From a bacterium TMED88 (GTDB lineage Bacteria; Myxococcota_A; UBA9160; UBA4427): a stretch of 35,861 bases of DNA. This document shows positions 1 to 8,495 of this stretch, piece by piece. Numbering within the stretch: the first letter of the stretch is position 1; each line of letters opens with the position of its first letter. The notes under the pieces are model-generated. The model saw only the letters and a program-made list of their open reading frames with translations. It was not told the DNA's origin and ran no database searches. The stretch covers positions 1-35,861 of the forward strand of contig NHEP01000103.1 of NCBI GenBank assembly GCA_002171515.1, in the 5' to 3' direction. The translations under genes were made by a program, and so were the position numbers.

Positions 1-751
1 AGGTCGCGTCGTCGAAAAGCGCCTGGGTCACAACACTCTGACGCACCCAACGGGCGCCGCCTTTCTCGATTTCACTCGGGCGGGCGGTACGCACCCGGGC
101 CGGTCGATGTTGGGCGACGATCAGCGGCACTTTCATCTCCAGGGCACCGGCGCCCATCTGGGCCGTATCCAATCGACCGGCCAGCAAAGCCCGGTAGGTC
201 TTGGCCACGCTGTGACGAGCAAAGCCTTCGCGAAGCCGCTGCCATCCCGAAGCCGAAAGCCCGACCAGCTGGACCCCGGAAGTCTCAACATCTAGGCGGT
301 GCACCACGCCACTTCGCAGCCCGCCCTCGCCCAGACCCTGAAGCTCTGGCCAGCGCTGGATTAAATGGCCAATCACGGTCTCGGATTCGTCGGCGCGAAG
401 CGGATGGACGGGCAAGCCCGGGGGTTTGTCGACGGCCAGCCATCCCTCGCCCTGGGCCAGAATCGGAGGCGACGGACCCCGGGCGGGCGGCACCCGCTCA
501 TCGGCCGCCGACCGGAAAGCCGCCACTTCCAGCCAACCCTCGGCGGGCAGGCTCCGTCCCTTGTCGCGAAGGCCGAGAGGATGCCCGTCCAGCCGGATGG
601 CACCCCTCTCCAGTAATCTACGGACTTGCCCCCGGGACAGGGACAGCTCGGCGACCAGAAAACGGTCCAGCCGCTGAGCGGAGTGAGCCGGCTCGAGCTG
701 AATTCGCCGGGGAGGCGGGGCGGCGTCGGGCCGGGGGACCGAATTTTCCAT
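1..751 (-). CDS. RluA-family pseudouridine synthase (partial, 3' end outside window)
   Basis: An RNA pseudouridine synthase that isomerises uridine in rRNA or tRNA. An open frame of 250 codons runs from an ATG at 751 to the window edge without a stop. An S4 RNA-binding domain (QRLDRFLVAEL, about residues 26-75) is followed by the catalytic domain with VDKPPGLPVHP (about 107-117) and the RluA signature HRLDVETSG, whose Asp154 is the expected catalytic residue. It is transcribed away from cimA. A second family member lies at 28399-29379, so target specificity (RluA, RluC or RluD type) cannot be assigned from this fragment. Family call is firm; substrate is unknown. Confidence 0.88.
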   Translation of the reverse strand, partial: MENSVPRPDAAPPPRRIQLEPAHSAQRLDRFLVAELSLSRGQVRRLLERGAIRLDGHPLGLRDKGRSLPAEGWLEVAAFRSAADERVPPARGPSPPILAQGEGWLAVDKPPGLPVHPLRADESETVIGHLIQRWPELQGLGEGGLRSGVVHRLDVETSGVQLVGLSASGWQRLREGFARHSVAKTYRALLAGRLDTAQMGAGALEMKVPLIVAQHRPARVRTARPSEIEKGGARWVRQSVVTQALFDDAT

Positions 752-789
752 CCTGACTGAGCACTCCCTTTTGAGTCGACGAACGCCGC

Positions 790-795
790 ATTCTA
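790..795 (-). promoter_or_regulatory. Possible -10 element for the RluA-family gene
   Basis: On the minus strand this reads TAGAAT, five of six matches to the sigma-70 -10 consensus, about 39 bases before the ATG at 751. No convincing -35 hexamer is seen 16-18 bases upstream, so this is a weak call. Confidence 0.25.
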
Positions 796-990
796 ACCGC
801 CCAGGCGACCGAAAACCGCCCGGCCCAATGGCTCGACAGCGGCTTGAGGCCTCGGGTACCCTGCCGGTCCATTTTCCAGCCCCCGGCGCCCGCCTGATCG
901 GCGGCCGCAGACCCTTCTGGAGGGTGTTTTTCCGGAGCCGAGCGCGCCTCGATGGCACCGCAAACCCGTGAACGGGGTCAGGTTATTGCA

Positions 991-2637
991 ATGAGTCAAC
1001 CGGCAGCCAACCACCAAAACGTCGCCATCATGGACACCACCCTCCGCGATGGCGAACAAACCCCCGATGTCTCCTACACGCCGGCGGAAAAGCTTCAGCT
1101 CGCCCGGCTTCTCTTGATGGATGTTGAGGTTGATCGCATCGAGATCGCCTCGACTCGCGTGTCGGAAGGCGAGCGAGCCGCCGCCAAGGCGATCACGGCG
1201 TGGGCTCGAAAGGCGCGGGTTATCAAACGCGTCGAAATGCTCGGCTACTGCGACGGCAAGACCTCGGTGGACTGGATCGTCGGCGCAGGGGGCAAGGTGA
1301 TGAACCTGCTCACCAAGGGCTCCGAAAAACATTGTCGATCCCAATTGGGACTGGCCCCGGAAGTTCACCGCGCCCGGATCGAAGAAACCCTCCGCTATGC
1401 CCGGCGCAAACGACTCGATATCAACGTCTATCTCGAAGACTGGTCCCAGGGCGTCCGCGAGTCTTTTGACTATGTCTTCGCCCTGGTCGAAAGCCTCCGG
1501 GCGTTACGCGTGGCTCGGATTTATCTGCCCGACACCCTGGGCATCCTTTCTCCCGAAACAGTGACCCGCTACGTGGGCCTGATGACAGAAACCTGGCCCA
1601 ACGTCGACTTCGAATACCACGGCCACAACGACTACGGGCTCGCCGCCGCCAACTGCCTCGCGGCGGTGAAGGCCGGCGCCCGGGGCGTGCATACCAGCGT
1701 TAACGGCATGGGGGAGCGAGCGGGCAACAGCAGTCTGGCCGAAGTCGTCGCCACTCTGCACGATCACAGCCACTACAGAACGGCCGTCTCCGAGAAAAAG
1801 CTTTCTTCAATTTCCCGGCTGGTCTCCACATTCAGCGGAAAAGAAGTCGCCGCCAATGCGCCGATTGTAGGCAGCGACGTCTTTACACAAACCGCCGGCA
1901 TCCATGCCGACGGAGACGCCAAGGGCGATCTTTACGCGACGCGCCTCGCCCCGAATCGCTTTGGACGGGCACGCCGCTATGCGCTCGGCAAACTCTCAGG
2001 CCGGGCATCGCTAGACCACAACCTCGACCGGCTCGGGATCGACCTGCCCGCCGCCGATCGAGAGGTTGTTCTGCGCCGAATCGTTGAGCTGGGCGACAAG
2101 AAACATGTCGTCTCTCCGGAAGACCTCCCCTATATCATCGCCGACGTGCTGGCCCGGCCCGCGGAACAAATGCTGCGCGTCACCGACTATCGAGTCACCG
2201 TCGCGACCGGAGAAGCCCCGCACGCCGAAGTCACCCTCAGCTATCAGGGCAACGTCGAAAAAGCCGAAGCCAGCGGAGACGGTGGGTATGACGCCTTCAT
2301 GAATGCTTTGAAAAAGGCAGCCAAGCGATTCCAACTCGATGTCCCGATGCTGGCCGACTACCGGGTGCGGATCCCGCCGGGAGGACGCACCACGGCTTTG
2401 GTTGAGACCCATGTCTCTTGGCGGATTGAACACGCCGTCGCGGGAAGAAAAAAACCCCGCACGGAGACCTTCTCGACCCTCGGAGTCGATTCGGATCAAC
2501 TCGCCGCCGCCGTCATCGCGACAGAGAAAATGCTGAACGCGGTGGCCGTCCGAAAAGGCGGGAAAGTCGGGAAGAAGCCCGCAAAGGCCAAGGCCAGGAG
2601 TGCGGCCGCTACTGCCAAAAAAGGCCGCTCAGGATGA
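991..2637 (+). CDS. cimA: (R)-citramalate synthase / 2-isopropylmalate synthase family enzyme
   Basis: Condenses acetyl-CoA with a 2-oxo acid. The likely substrate is pyruvate, giving citramalate, the first step of threonine-independent isoleucine synthesis. The start at 991 is chosen because DTTLRDGEQ then lies at residues 15-23 as usual for the family, and an AGG lies about 8 bases upstream; an in-frame ATG at 952 would add 13 unconserved residues. Seen: HGHND metal-binding motif, NGMGERAGN, and a C-terminal LeuA allosteric domain ([13 protein letters not shown]). NLLTKGS and NVYLEDWS match Leptospira CimA, where a Leu and a Tyr in these segments help select pyruvate. The protein is 548 aa and ends in a Lys/Ala-rich tail of about 30 residues not typical of the family. 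The stop overlaps the next start (ATGA). LeuA activity cannot be excluded. Confidence 0.85.
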   Translation: MSQPAANHQNVAIMDTTLRDGEQTPDVSYTPAEKLQLARLLLMDVEVDRIEIASTRVSEGERAAAKAITAWARKARVIKRVEMLGYCDGKTSVDWIVGAGGKVMNLLTKGSEKHCRSQLGLAPEVHRARIEETLRYARRKRLDINVYLEDWSQGVRESFDYVFALVESLRALRVARIYLPDTLGILSPETVTRYVGLMTETWPNVDFEYHGHNDYGLAAANCLAAVKAGARGVHTSVNGMGERAGNSSLAEVVATLHDHSHYRTAVSEKKLSSISRLVSTFSGKEVAANAPIVGSDVFTQTAGIHADGDAKGDLYATRLAPNRFGRARRYALGKLSGRASLDHNLDRLGIDLPAADREVVLRRIVELGDKKHVVSPEDLPYIIADVLARPAEQMLRVTDYRVTVATGEAPHAEVTLSYQGNVEKAEASGDGGYDAFMNALKKAAKRFQLDVPMLADYRVRIPPGGRTTALVETHVSWRIEHAVAGRKKPRTETFSTLGVDSDQLAAAVIATEKMLNAVAVRKGGKVGKKPAKAKARSAAATAKKGRSG

Positions 2638-3623
2638 GCCCGGCTTGCCTCCGGGCGGGCGTAGTTTGGCTTACGCTGGCCCTCACCGGCGTGTTGGGCT
2701 GTGCGACCCATCAGCAGAAAAAACTCGAAGCCCATTACGGCCCCAGCGAGAGCATCCTCGAAGTGGTCGCCACTCTCAGGCGGCATGTTCCCGACGACAC
2801 CTATCGGTTTCCTCCGGCGACCGACTTCACCGGTCGCAACGTCTATCTCTCGGCGCTGCTCCGTTTAGAGAGCATCGAACGGATTCACGCCGACGCCCTC
2901 CGAACCGGATACATGAGCGGCGTGATTGCATTTTCAAAGGGTCGCGCCCTGGAGCGGATCCGGGGATATGACGTGGCCGCGATGCAGTATCGAGAAGCCG
3001 CGCGACTCGACGAAGAACTCGCCGCCGAAGCCCTGCGGAGCGCGAAGGTCTGCGATGGGCTCGCCGAGGCACGGCAAATCGGACTCCAGCCCGTCGACCC
3101 CTTAGACCCCGACCCGGAGCCACTCCTACTCCCCGCTGTCATCGATGCCGACTGGGTGGTCACCGTGATGGACCAACGAACCGCTCTGCTCTCATACCTG
3201 CTCGAAGAAAATCGAGACAACCACTACGAGGCGGTGATCCGCGAGGAGATCGAGCGGGGCGAAGAAATCCGGGCCTCGTGGTTCGAGCAACATCGATACG
3301 ATCTGCCCAACGGTCAGGTTCGCTCCATCTCTGAGCTTCAGCGTGTGGTTTCGCGAAACGCCGCCAGCAAAGAGTATTTGCGCCACATGCTTCGACTCGC
3401 CGAACTCTACGACATCCTCGCCCATGAATATGTCGAAGCAGTCCCTCCGGTGAGCCTGGACTTTGACCCGGCGCGTTTTCAGGATCTTGTTGACCCGGCG
3501 GTTCATCTCTATGAATCGGTGGCGTCTAATGACGGTTCGACGGAAAAACTAGAGGCCTCTCGTCGGCTTGAAGCCTTCCTCGCCTTCACCTTGGTGGTGG
3601 ACCGTGATCGATTCACCTTCTAA
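2634..3623 (+). CDS. Lipoprotein of unknown function, coupled to cimA
   Basis: No family is recognised. The N-terminus is a lipoprotein signal: a hydrophobic stretch (residues 9-22) and lipobox V-L-G-C with the lipidated Cys at 23, followed by Ala, which favours outer-membrane sorting. The rest (329 aa) is charged and mainly helical in character, with Ala/Arg/Glu patterns reminiscent of TPR-like helical pairs around residues 60-130 (inference). The ATG overlaps the cimA stop as ATGA, and the 3' end overlaps the next lipoprotein gene by about 20 bases. The three genes are therefore very probably one translationally coupled operon. Why a citramalate synthase should be coupled to envelope lipoproteins is unclear. 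Confidence 0.75.
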   Translation: MSPACLRAGVVWLTLALTGVLGCATHQQKKLEAHYGPSESILEVVATLRRHVPDDTYRFPPATDFTGRNVYLSALLRLESIERIHADALRTGYMSGVIAFSKGRALERIRGYDVAAMQYREAARLDEELAAEALRSAKVCDGLAEARQIGLQPVDPLDPDPEPLLLPAVIDADWVVTVMDQRTALLSYLLEENRDNHYEAVIREEIERGEEIRASWFEQHRYDLPNGQVRSISELQRVVSRNAASKEYLRHMLRLAELYDILAHEYVEAVPPVSLDFDPARFQDLVDPAVHLYESVASNDGSTEKLEASRRLEAFLAFTLVVDRDRFTF

Positions 3624-5898
3624 TCCGAAGCCCATCTTGAGCACCCTGCTTGGGGTATTCATCGCGGCGTGTCTGCTATTGGGCTGCAGCCATACGCGAA
3701 CGGGCGTCGCCCCCAAGCTCTTGATGCCCATGCAGCGCCAGCCGGCCTGGCTGCCCTTGCCCGTAGATCAAGCTGCCGCTCGCCTCGCCGCTTCGGCTTT
3801 GGTGACGAACCGCCCCGACCTCGACAAGGCGGAGGCGGAAATCGACGCGATTCCAAAAGAGGACAAACCAGAGGACATGGATGCCCTCGCGCAGGATGTC
3901 GTCAATGCAACCCTGGATGACCCCCGGGCCTATCGAAAGGCCAGTGCGTCCCTGACCCGGGGCTTCGGAACCGATCCGGGCCTGGAAGCACGACTGGACC
4001 AAGTCGTTGACAATGACCCCCTTGCCTTGGCCAAGCGCCGCAACCTCGATACCTGGGAGCACCTTTGGGCCCGCACCTTCAATGCGGCATCGAAGCCGAT
4101 CGGCCAGGCCATCTTCAGCGGCTTTACCCTCGCCCCAATGACCATTGCGACCAGCACCGCGCATTACCTCGCCAGTTTTTCAAACGACGAACCTCTTTCT
4201 ACGACAGACCGGCAGGCCCTTGTATTGCACCGTGAGTACCTTGCACGGCACCCCGATGCACCCGATGCTGATAAAATTCAGGCCAAGGTCGACAAGGCCG
4301 AGAAAAAGCTCACTCGAACCATGCAGCGCCGTCGACTTCGCGCGGCGGAGAAGGCGCTTGATTCGGGAAATCCAAAAATTGCGGTGCTTGAAGCGAAACG
4401 CGCGCTTTTTTGGGGACCCCACGAGGATGCGGAAACACTCCGCCAAATCGCCCAAGAAGATGTGACGCAAATTCGCGCTCTCCATCAGGCCAGTCTGGGC
4501 GCGCCCGGCGAACTGACTCGAGCGGATCGGCAAGATCACGCTTTGGCGGTGGAACTTCTCAATACATCTTCGACCGGAGACGGCCTCTCCGATGAAATGC
4601 TCGGGGTTCTCTGGGAAAACCGGGACGGTCCCGAAGGCGACGACGCGCTTTTTATTTTCGCGATTGCCCAAAAGGAATCGGGGTTCGAGGAGGAGAGTTG
4701 GCGAACCCTTGAACACTTGGCGCAGCGAGACCCGATGGAATCCACCATGGTGCGCCACGCCCGTCATCTCATCGACGACCCCTGGCAAAACCCATACACC
4801 GCCTACCGGCGAATGAAAGCCCGCAAAACAGCCGATCAGATCCGCTGGCGTCTTTTCGCAGACTACGCGGACGGACCGAAGCGCTACCCCAATCTCCCCG
4901 AGCCTTTAGGCTTCGCACTCGAAGGGCCCGGCATCGCGACGGCATTCATTACCAGCCCCATGCGGATGGTTTTCGGGCGTTGGAAAAAAGGGCCCGATTT
5001 CAATGGGCCCACCGCTGTTCTCGCCTATCGATACCTCGATCGGTATCCAAACGGTCAACACAACCGCGAGGTCATCGAATGGCTCTTCGCCTACGAGCAA
5101 GAGCGCGGCAATCAAGTCGCCGCTTTGCGACTGGCGGATTTTATGGAAGAACTTGACCCGGATGATCGAGCCGCTCTGGCCGAAGCCGCGTCAGCCCAAG
5201 TGATGGCCGCGGCCGATCGAACGCACCGGTTCGATCGGCGCAATCAGACGCTTCGCCATGCGGCCACTGAGTACCCCGATACAGAGACCGGCACGCTCGC
5301 GGGCAAAAGGATCCGTTGGGAAATCGAAGACTACAGCGCCCAGCAAATTCGTGTGACGCGTAGCTTCTTAGTCGAAAATCCGAGGGTCGCGGGACCCAAT
5401 GGTCTGGGGATTAATCCGAGCTTAGTCGACGGAGAGTTGACCAATGGCGAACTCCACGCGATGGGAATCACTCTGGTGGGCGGTCGGGTCTTACGTTTTC
5501 ACCTACTCGCCGAAAGCGGTAAGGACACAGAGCTTCCGGAAGACGTCGATCAGGCCATCTCCACCGAGCGTCTCGCTCAGCTGGCCTCGGTGCTCGATGA
5601 AACCTCCCGGCGCAACCAGCTCATCGATCCCGATGACACCCTTGAACATGACGCGGACCGTGATCGATTTCTCGAGCGAGCGCGCTTAGGGCTGGTTCAA
5701 AGACCCGATAAACGACCAACCGCACAGTCTACTTACGTGTACCAGAGCATGCGGGAACGCTATGGCGTCGTTCGCGGACGAGAGTCTATCCTTCCCTTTG
5801 ATCTGGTCTTCAGCGGCAACCTTCAGGACCTCCAACTGGGCGCCTACCCGAAATGGAGAGCGCCGAAGGCCACGCCGGACGCGTTCCTCTATCGCTAA
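3604..5898 (+). CDS. Large lipoprotein of unknown function
   Basis: No family is recognised. A GTG start at 3604 gives a compact lipoprotein signal with lipobox L-L-G-C, Cys28. A TTG at 3568 in the same frame would add 12 residues and is the alternative. The mature part is over 730 aa, mostly helical and charged, with repeated Ala/Leu/Glu helices in the first half (TPR- or HEAT-like by eye) and a more mixed C-terminal part rich in Asp/Arg. It overlaps the preceding lipoprotein gene by about 20 bases and ends 25 bases from the convergent glcF stop. A plausible role is envelope assembly or a scaffold, but this is only inference from lipidation and helical-repeat character. Confidence 0.72.
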   Translation: MIDSPSNPKPILSTLLGVFIAACLLLGCSHTRTGVAPKLLMPMQRQPAWLPLPVDQAAARLAASALVTNRPDLDKAEAEIDAIPKEDKPEDMDALAQDVVNATLDDPRAYRKASASLTRGFGTDPGLEARLDQVVDNDPLALAKRRNLDTWEHLWARTFNAASKPIGQAIFSGFTLAPMTIATSTAHYLASFSNDEPLSTTDRQALVLHREYLARHPDAPDADKIQAKVDKAEKKLTRTMQRRRLRAAEKALDSGNPKIAVLEAKRALFWGPHEDAETLRQIAQEDVTQIRALHQASLGAPGELTRADRQDHALAVELLNTSSTGDGLSDEMLGVLWENRDGPEGDDALFIFAIAQKESGFEEESWRTLEHLAQRDPMESTMVRHARHLIDDPWQNPYTAYRRMKARKTADQIRWRLFADYADGPKRYPNLPEPLGFALEGPGIATAFITSPMRMVFGRWKKGPDFNGPTAVLAYRYLDRYPNGQHNREVIEWLFAYEQERGNQVAALRLADFMEELDPDDRAALAEAASAQVMAAADRTHRFDRRNQTLRHAATEYPDTETGTLAGKRIRWEIEDYSAQQIRVTRSFLVENPRVAGPNGLGINPSLVDGELTNGELHAMGITLVGGRVLRFHLLAESGKDTELPEDVDQAISTERLAQLASVLDETSRRNQLIDPDDTLEHDADRDRFLERARLGLVQRPDKRPTAQSTYVYQSMRERYGVVRGRESILPFDLVFSGNLQDLQLGAYPKWRAPKATPDAFLYR

Positions 5899-5923
5899 CG
5901 GAAGGCGCGAGGGACCAGGCCGG

Positions 5924-7201
5924 TCACGAAGCCGCGTGATGGGCTGCATCGATCAGCTCAATGGGGTGCAAAACCCGAAACGGGAGGTCTCGCTCTTCGG
6001 CGCCTGACCGGATCTGAAGAAGGCAACCGGGATTGCCTGTCGCCACAACCTCAGGTTCGACCTCAGCAAGCGATTGAATCTTCGCTTCGAGAATCGGCGC
6101 GGACATCTCAGGTTGCAGCAGACCATAGGTTCCCGCGGCCCCGCAACAGGCTTCAGCATCGCGGTGCTGCAGCAACTCAAGGCCCGGAATTTTTTCGAGA
6201 AGCCGACGCGGCGCCGCCGCGACCTGTTGAGCGTGCACCAGGTGGCAGGGGTCATCATAAGCGACCCGCAGCGGAAGATGACCCAGCGGCGCCCGAAGTC
6301 CGACTTCGTCGAGCCACTCACAAACATCCCGCACGCGCGACGACAGGGCGGCGCCGTCTTCCGGCAGCCAGTGATGGGTTTCGCGAAGCGCGGCGCCGCA
6401 GCCCGCGGAATTGCTCAGAACCATGTCGAACGAGGCATCCGAAGTGAAGGCTTTCACGTTTTGCCGAGCCAGGGATCGCGCCGAGTCCAGGTCGCCGGCA
6501 TGGGCGAGCAGAGCCCCACAGCAGCGCTGGCCTTGGGGCACCACGACGTCATATCCATTGCGCGACAGGACCCGGACTGTGGCGCGGTTGACCGCGCCGA
6601 AAAGCTCGGGCATCAGGCAGCCCTCATGAAGGGCCACGCATCCGCGACGGGGTCCCTCCGCGGGCGTGAATTGCGGCAGGGGCCGGCGGGCAGCCCTCGG
6701 CGGAACCGGCGGAAGAAGGCTCCAAGCCCGACGAAGACCCCGGGGCCACACGGCGGTCAGCCACGAGTCCAACTTAAGGCGCTGGGCCCAATCAAGGAAC
6801 GTGGTGAAAGCCCGCAGGCGCCTTGGGGCTGGAAGAACGTGGCGCAGGGCCAAACCTTCAAGTCGATGACGCACCCCGGGCCGCAAGCCCGCCTCCGCAG
6901 CAGCAGCGCGCCCCGCTTCAAGAAGAGAACCGTACTCAACCCCGGAAGGGCAGGCGCTCTCACACGCACGACAACCAAGACAGAGGTGGAGCTCATCCGC
7001 GATGGTTTGATCGAACGGTAGGTCTCCCTCTGCCACCCCGCGCATCATGTAGATCCGCCCGCGAGGCGAACTGCTCTCTCGCCCCGTCACCCGGTAGGTC
7101 GGGCAGTGCGTCAAGCAGAGACCGCAGTGCACACAATCCAGAGTTCCTTCGTAAAGCGATTCGGGGAAGTTCGCCAAGGCATCGGATTTCGAAGAAGCCA
7201 A
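5924..7201 (-). CDS. glcF: Glycolate oxidase iron-sulfur subunit GlcF
   Basis: Electron-transfer subunit of glycolate oxidase, passing electrons from the FAD subunits towards the quinone pool. Two ferredoxin-type 4Fe-4S clusters are seen: CVHCGLCLTHCP (Cys 23, 26, 29, 33) and CLGCRACESACP (Cys 74, 77, 80, 84). Two cysteine-rich CCG domains follow (QRCCGALLAHAG and AEACCGAAGTYG). The TTG at 7201 is preferred: it starts one base after the glcE stop and has a perfect GGGGAGG seven bases upstream. An earlier in-frame TTG at 7219 lacks this spacing. The protein is 425 aa, close to the family norm. Alternative: the iron-sulfur partner of a D-lactate dehydrogenase, which shares this architecture; the glcD/glcE neighbours favour GlcF. 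Confidence 0.9.
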   Translation of the reverse strand: MASSKSDALANFPESLYEGTLDCVHCGLCLTHCPTYRVTGRESSSPRGRIYMMRGVAEGDLPFDQTIADELHLCLGCRACESACPSGVEYGSLLEAGRAAAAEAGLRPGVRHRLEGLALRHVLPAPRRLRAFTTFLDWAQRLKLDSWLTAVWPRGLRRAWSLLPPVPPRAARRPLPQFTPAEGPRRGCVALHEGCLMPELFGAVNRATVRVLSRNGYDVVVPQGQRCCGALLAHAGDLDSARSLARQNVKAFTSDASFDMVLSNSAGCGAALRETHHWLPEDGAALSSRVRDVCEWLDEVGLRAPLGHLPLRVAYDDPCHLVHAQQVAAAPRRLLEKIPGLELLQHRDAEACCGAAGTYGLLQPEMSAPILEAKIQSLAEVEPEVVATGNPGCLLQIRSGAEERDLPFRVLHPIELIDAAHHAAS

Positions 7202-7202
7202 C

Positions 7203-8495
7203 TCAGAGCCTCCCCACAAAACGGCCGGGGTTCAGGATCCCATTGGGGTCAAAGCGCTCCTTGAGTTCTCGCATCAGGCCCAAAACAGGCGACCCGCCGA
7301 ACGCATCCCGACGTCCTTGTGCCCACTCCGGAAGGGCTTCGATGATCGCCTCGGCTTCCGCATGGGCCCGAACCTCATCGATGACGGCGAAAACTTGGTC
7401 GAGCCACCACGGGTCCTCTCCTTCGTCGAGACCCGCCTCGAACCAAGCCGTCAATACGCTCGGCTCTGGACAGATCAGACAGCGCGCGCCCCCCCGTTCA
7501 AGCAGTGTTCGAGCCTGCTCGCCTTGACTGGGACGAGTGTGAAAACGCACGCGAACGCCGATCGGAAACTGAAAGGTTTGTAAGTCGCGGAGACTCTCGA
7601 TCGAATCGGCCGGGGCGGGTTCGGCCCCCAACTCATCGGTGAGCCAGTTCGCATCCTGATTGACCGCCGGCCCGTCGCCGGCAAATTCGGCGACCAGTCG
7701 ATGTCGTTTCCCAAGCGCCGGGGGACGGCCCAACCGCGGCGCCCCCACCGAGATCAGCGACTCATCGATCACGGTGATCGCACGAGTGGTGGCGCGGCGC
7801 GCCACGGCCAGCGCGTCGGCCAGAACGGCACCCTCCAGACTCGCCTGCAAAACCAACGCTGTCTCCGGGGCAGCCCGCAGCCGAAGCCACGCGCGCTCCA
7901 TCACACCCAGCGTTCCGAGAGACCCCACATAGAGCTTGGCCATGTCATAGCCTGTCACATTCTTGACGACGCGAGCCCCGCAGCGAACCTGTGCCCCATC
8001 CGCCAAAACCGTGTCGAGGCCAAGCACCGCATCGCGAACCGGACCAAACCCCCTGCGCCTCGGCCCACATAATGCTGTGGCCAAGGCACCCCCCACGGTG
8101 CCTCCGCGGCCTGGCGAGTCGATCGGCAGCCACCAACCGCTCCGCGCCGTCTTCTCCGCCAGTTTGTCTAAGGTCGTGCCGACGCCGACTCGGACCACTC
8201 CATCCGCTTCATCGAATTCGTCTATCCCGGACAGCCGCAAGGTCGAGACCCCGATTCGCGTGGGTCTTAATGGATTGCCCAGCCATGACCGGGATCCGGA
8301 ACCCAAGATGGCCGCGGGCGCTTGATGTTCATCGAGGACCTGAAGGACACGGCTGAGGGCAGCCCCATCGGCGGGCTCGGCCACGGCCTCCAGATTGATT
8401 CCGGCGTACGCCCGAGCCGGATCGTGGAGCCTCAGAGGACTCCCCGAAGCCTCTTCCCATTGCGCCTTGAAGTCCGTCGACAGAGTCTGCCTCAT
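7203..8495 (-). CDS. glcE: Glycolate oxidase FAD-binding subunit GlcE
   Basis: Second FAD-binding subunit of glycolate oxidase. It carries a PCMH-type FAD domain: AILGSGSRSWLGNP near residue 60, then GGTVGGALATALCGP, and VTGYDMAKLYVGSLGTLG around residue 180, which is characteristic of GlcE. The C-terminus ends FDPNGILNPGRF, as in other FAD-linked oxidases. At 430 aa it is longer than E. coli GlcE (about 350 aa). Its ATG overlaps the glcD stop (ATGA), and its end holds the glcF ribosome binding site, so glcD-glcE-glcF is one operon on the minus strand. Confidence 0.88.
   Translation of the reverse strand: MRQTLSTDFKAQWEEASGSPLRLHDPARAYAGINLEAVAEPADGAALSRVLQVLDEHQAPAAILGSGSRSWLGNPLRPTRIGVSTLRLSGIDEFDEADGVVRVGVGTTLDKLAEKTARSGWWLPIDSPGRGGTVGGALATALCGPRRRGFGPVRDAVLGLDTVLADGAQVRCGARVVKNVTGYDMAKLYVGSLGTLGVMERAWLRLRAAPETALVLQASLEGAVLADALAVARRATTRAITVIDESLISVGAPRLGRPPALGKRHRLVAEFAGDGPAVNQDANWLTDELGAEPAPADSIESLRDLQTFQFPIGVRVRFHTRPSQGEQARTLLERGGARCLICPEPSVLTAWFEAGLDEGEDPWWLDQVFAVIDEVRAHAEAEAIIEALPEWAQGRRDAFGGSPVLGLMRELKERFDPNGILNPGRFVGRL
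7209..7215 (-). promoter_or_regulatory. Ribosome binding site that sets the glcF TTG start
   Basis: Minus-strand GGGGAGG lies inside the last codons of glcE and ends seven bases before the TTG at 7201. It supports the non-ATG start and translational coupling of glcE to glcF. Confidence 0.65.

Noticed and set aside
5924-5939. Short inverted repeat TCACG/CGTGA between convergent genes as a terminator
   Set aside because: The 5-bp stem lies inside the end of glcF and has no T-run on either strand.
6074-7021. Open frame of 315 codons on the plus strand
   Set aside because: Antisense to glcF, which has all its iron-sulfur cysteines; Arg-rich composition typical of a shadow frame.
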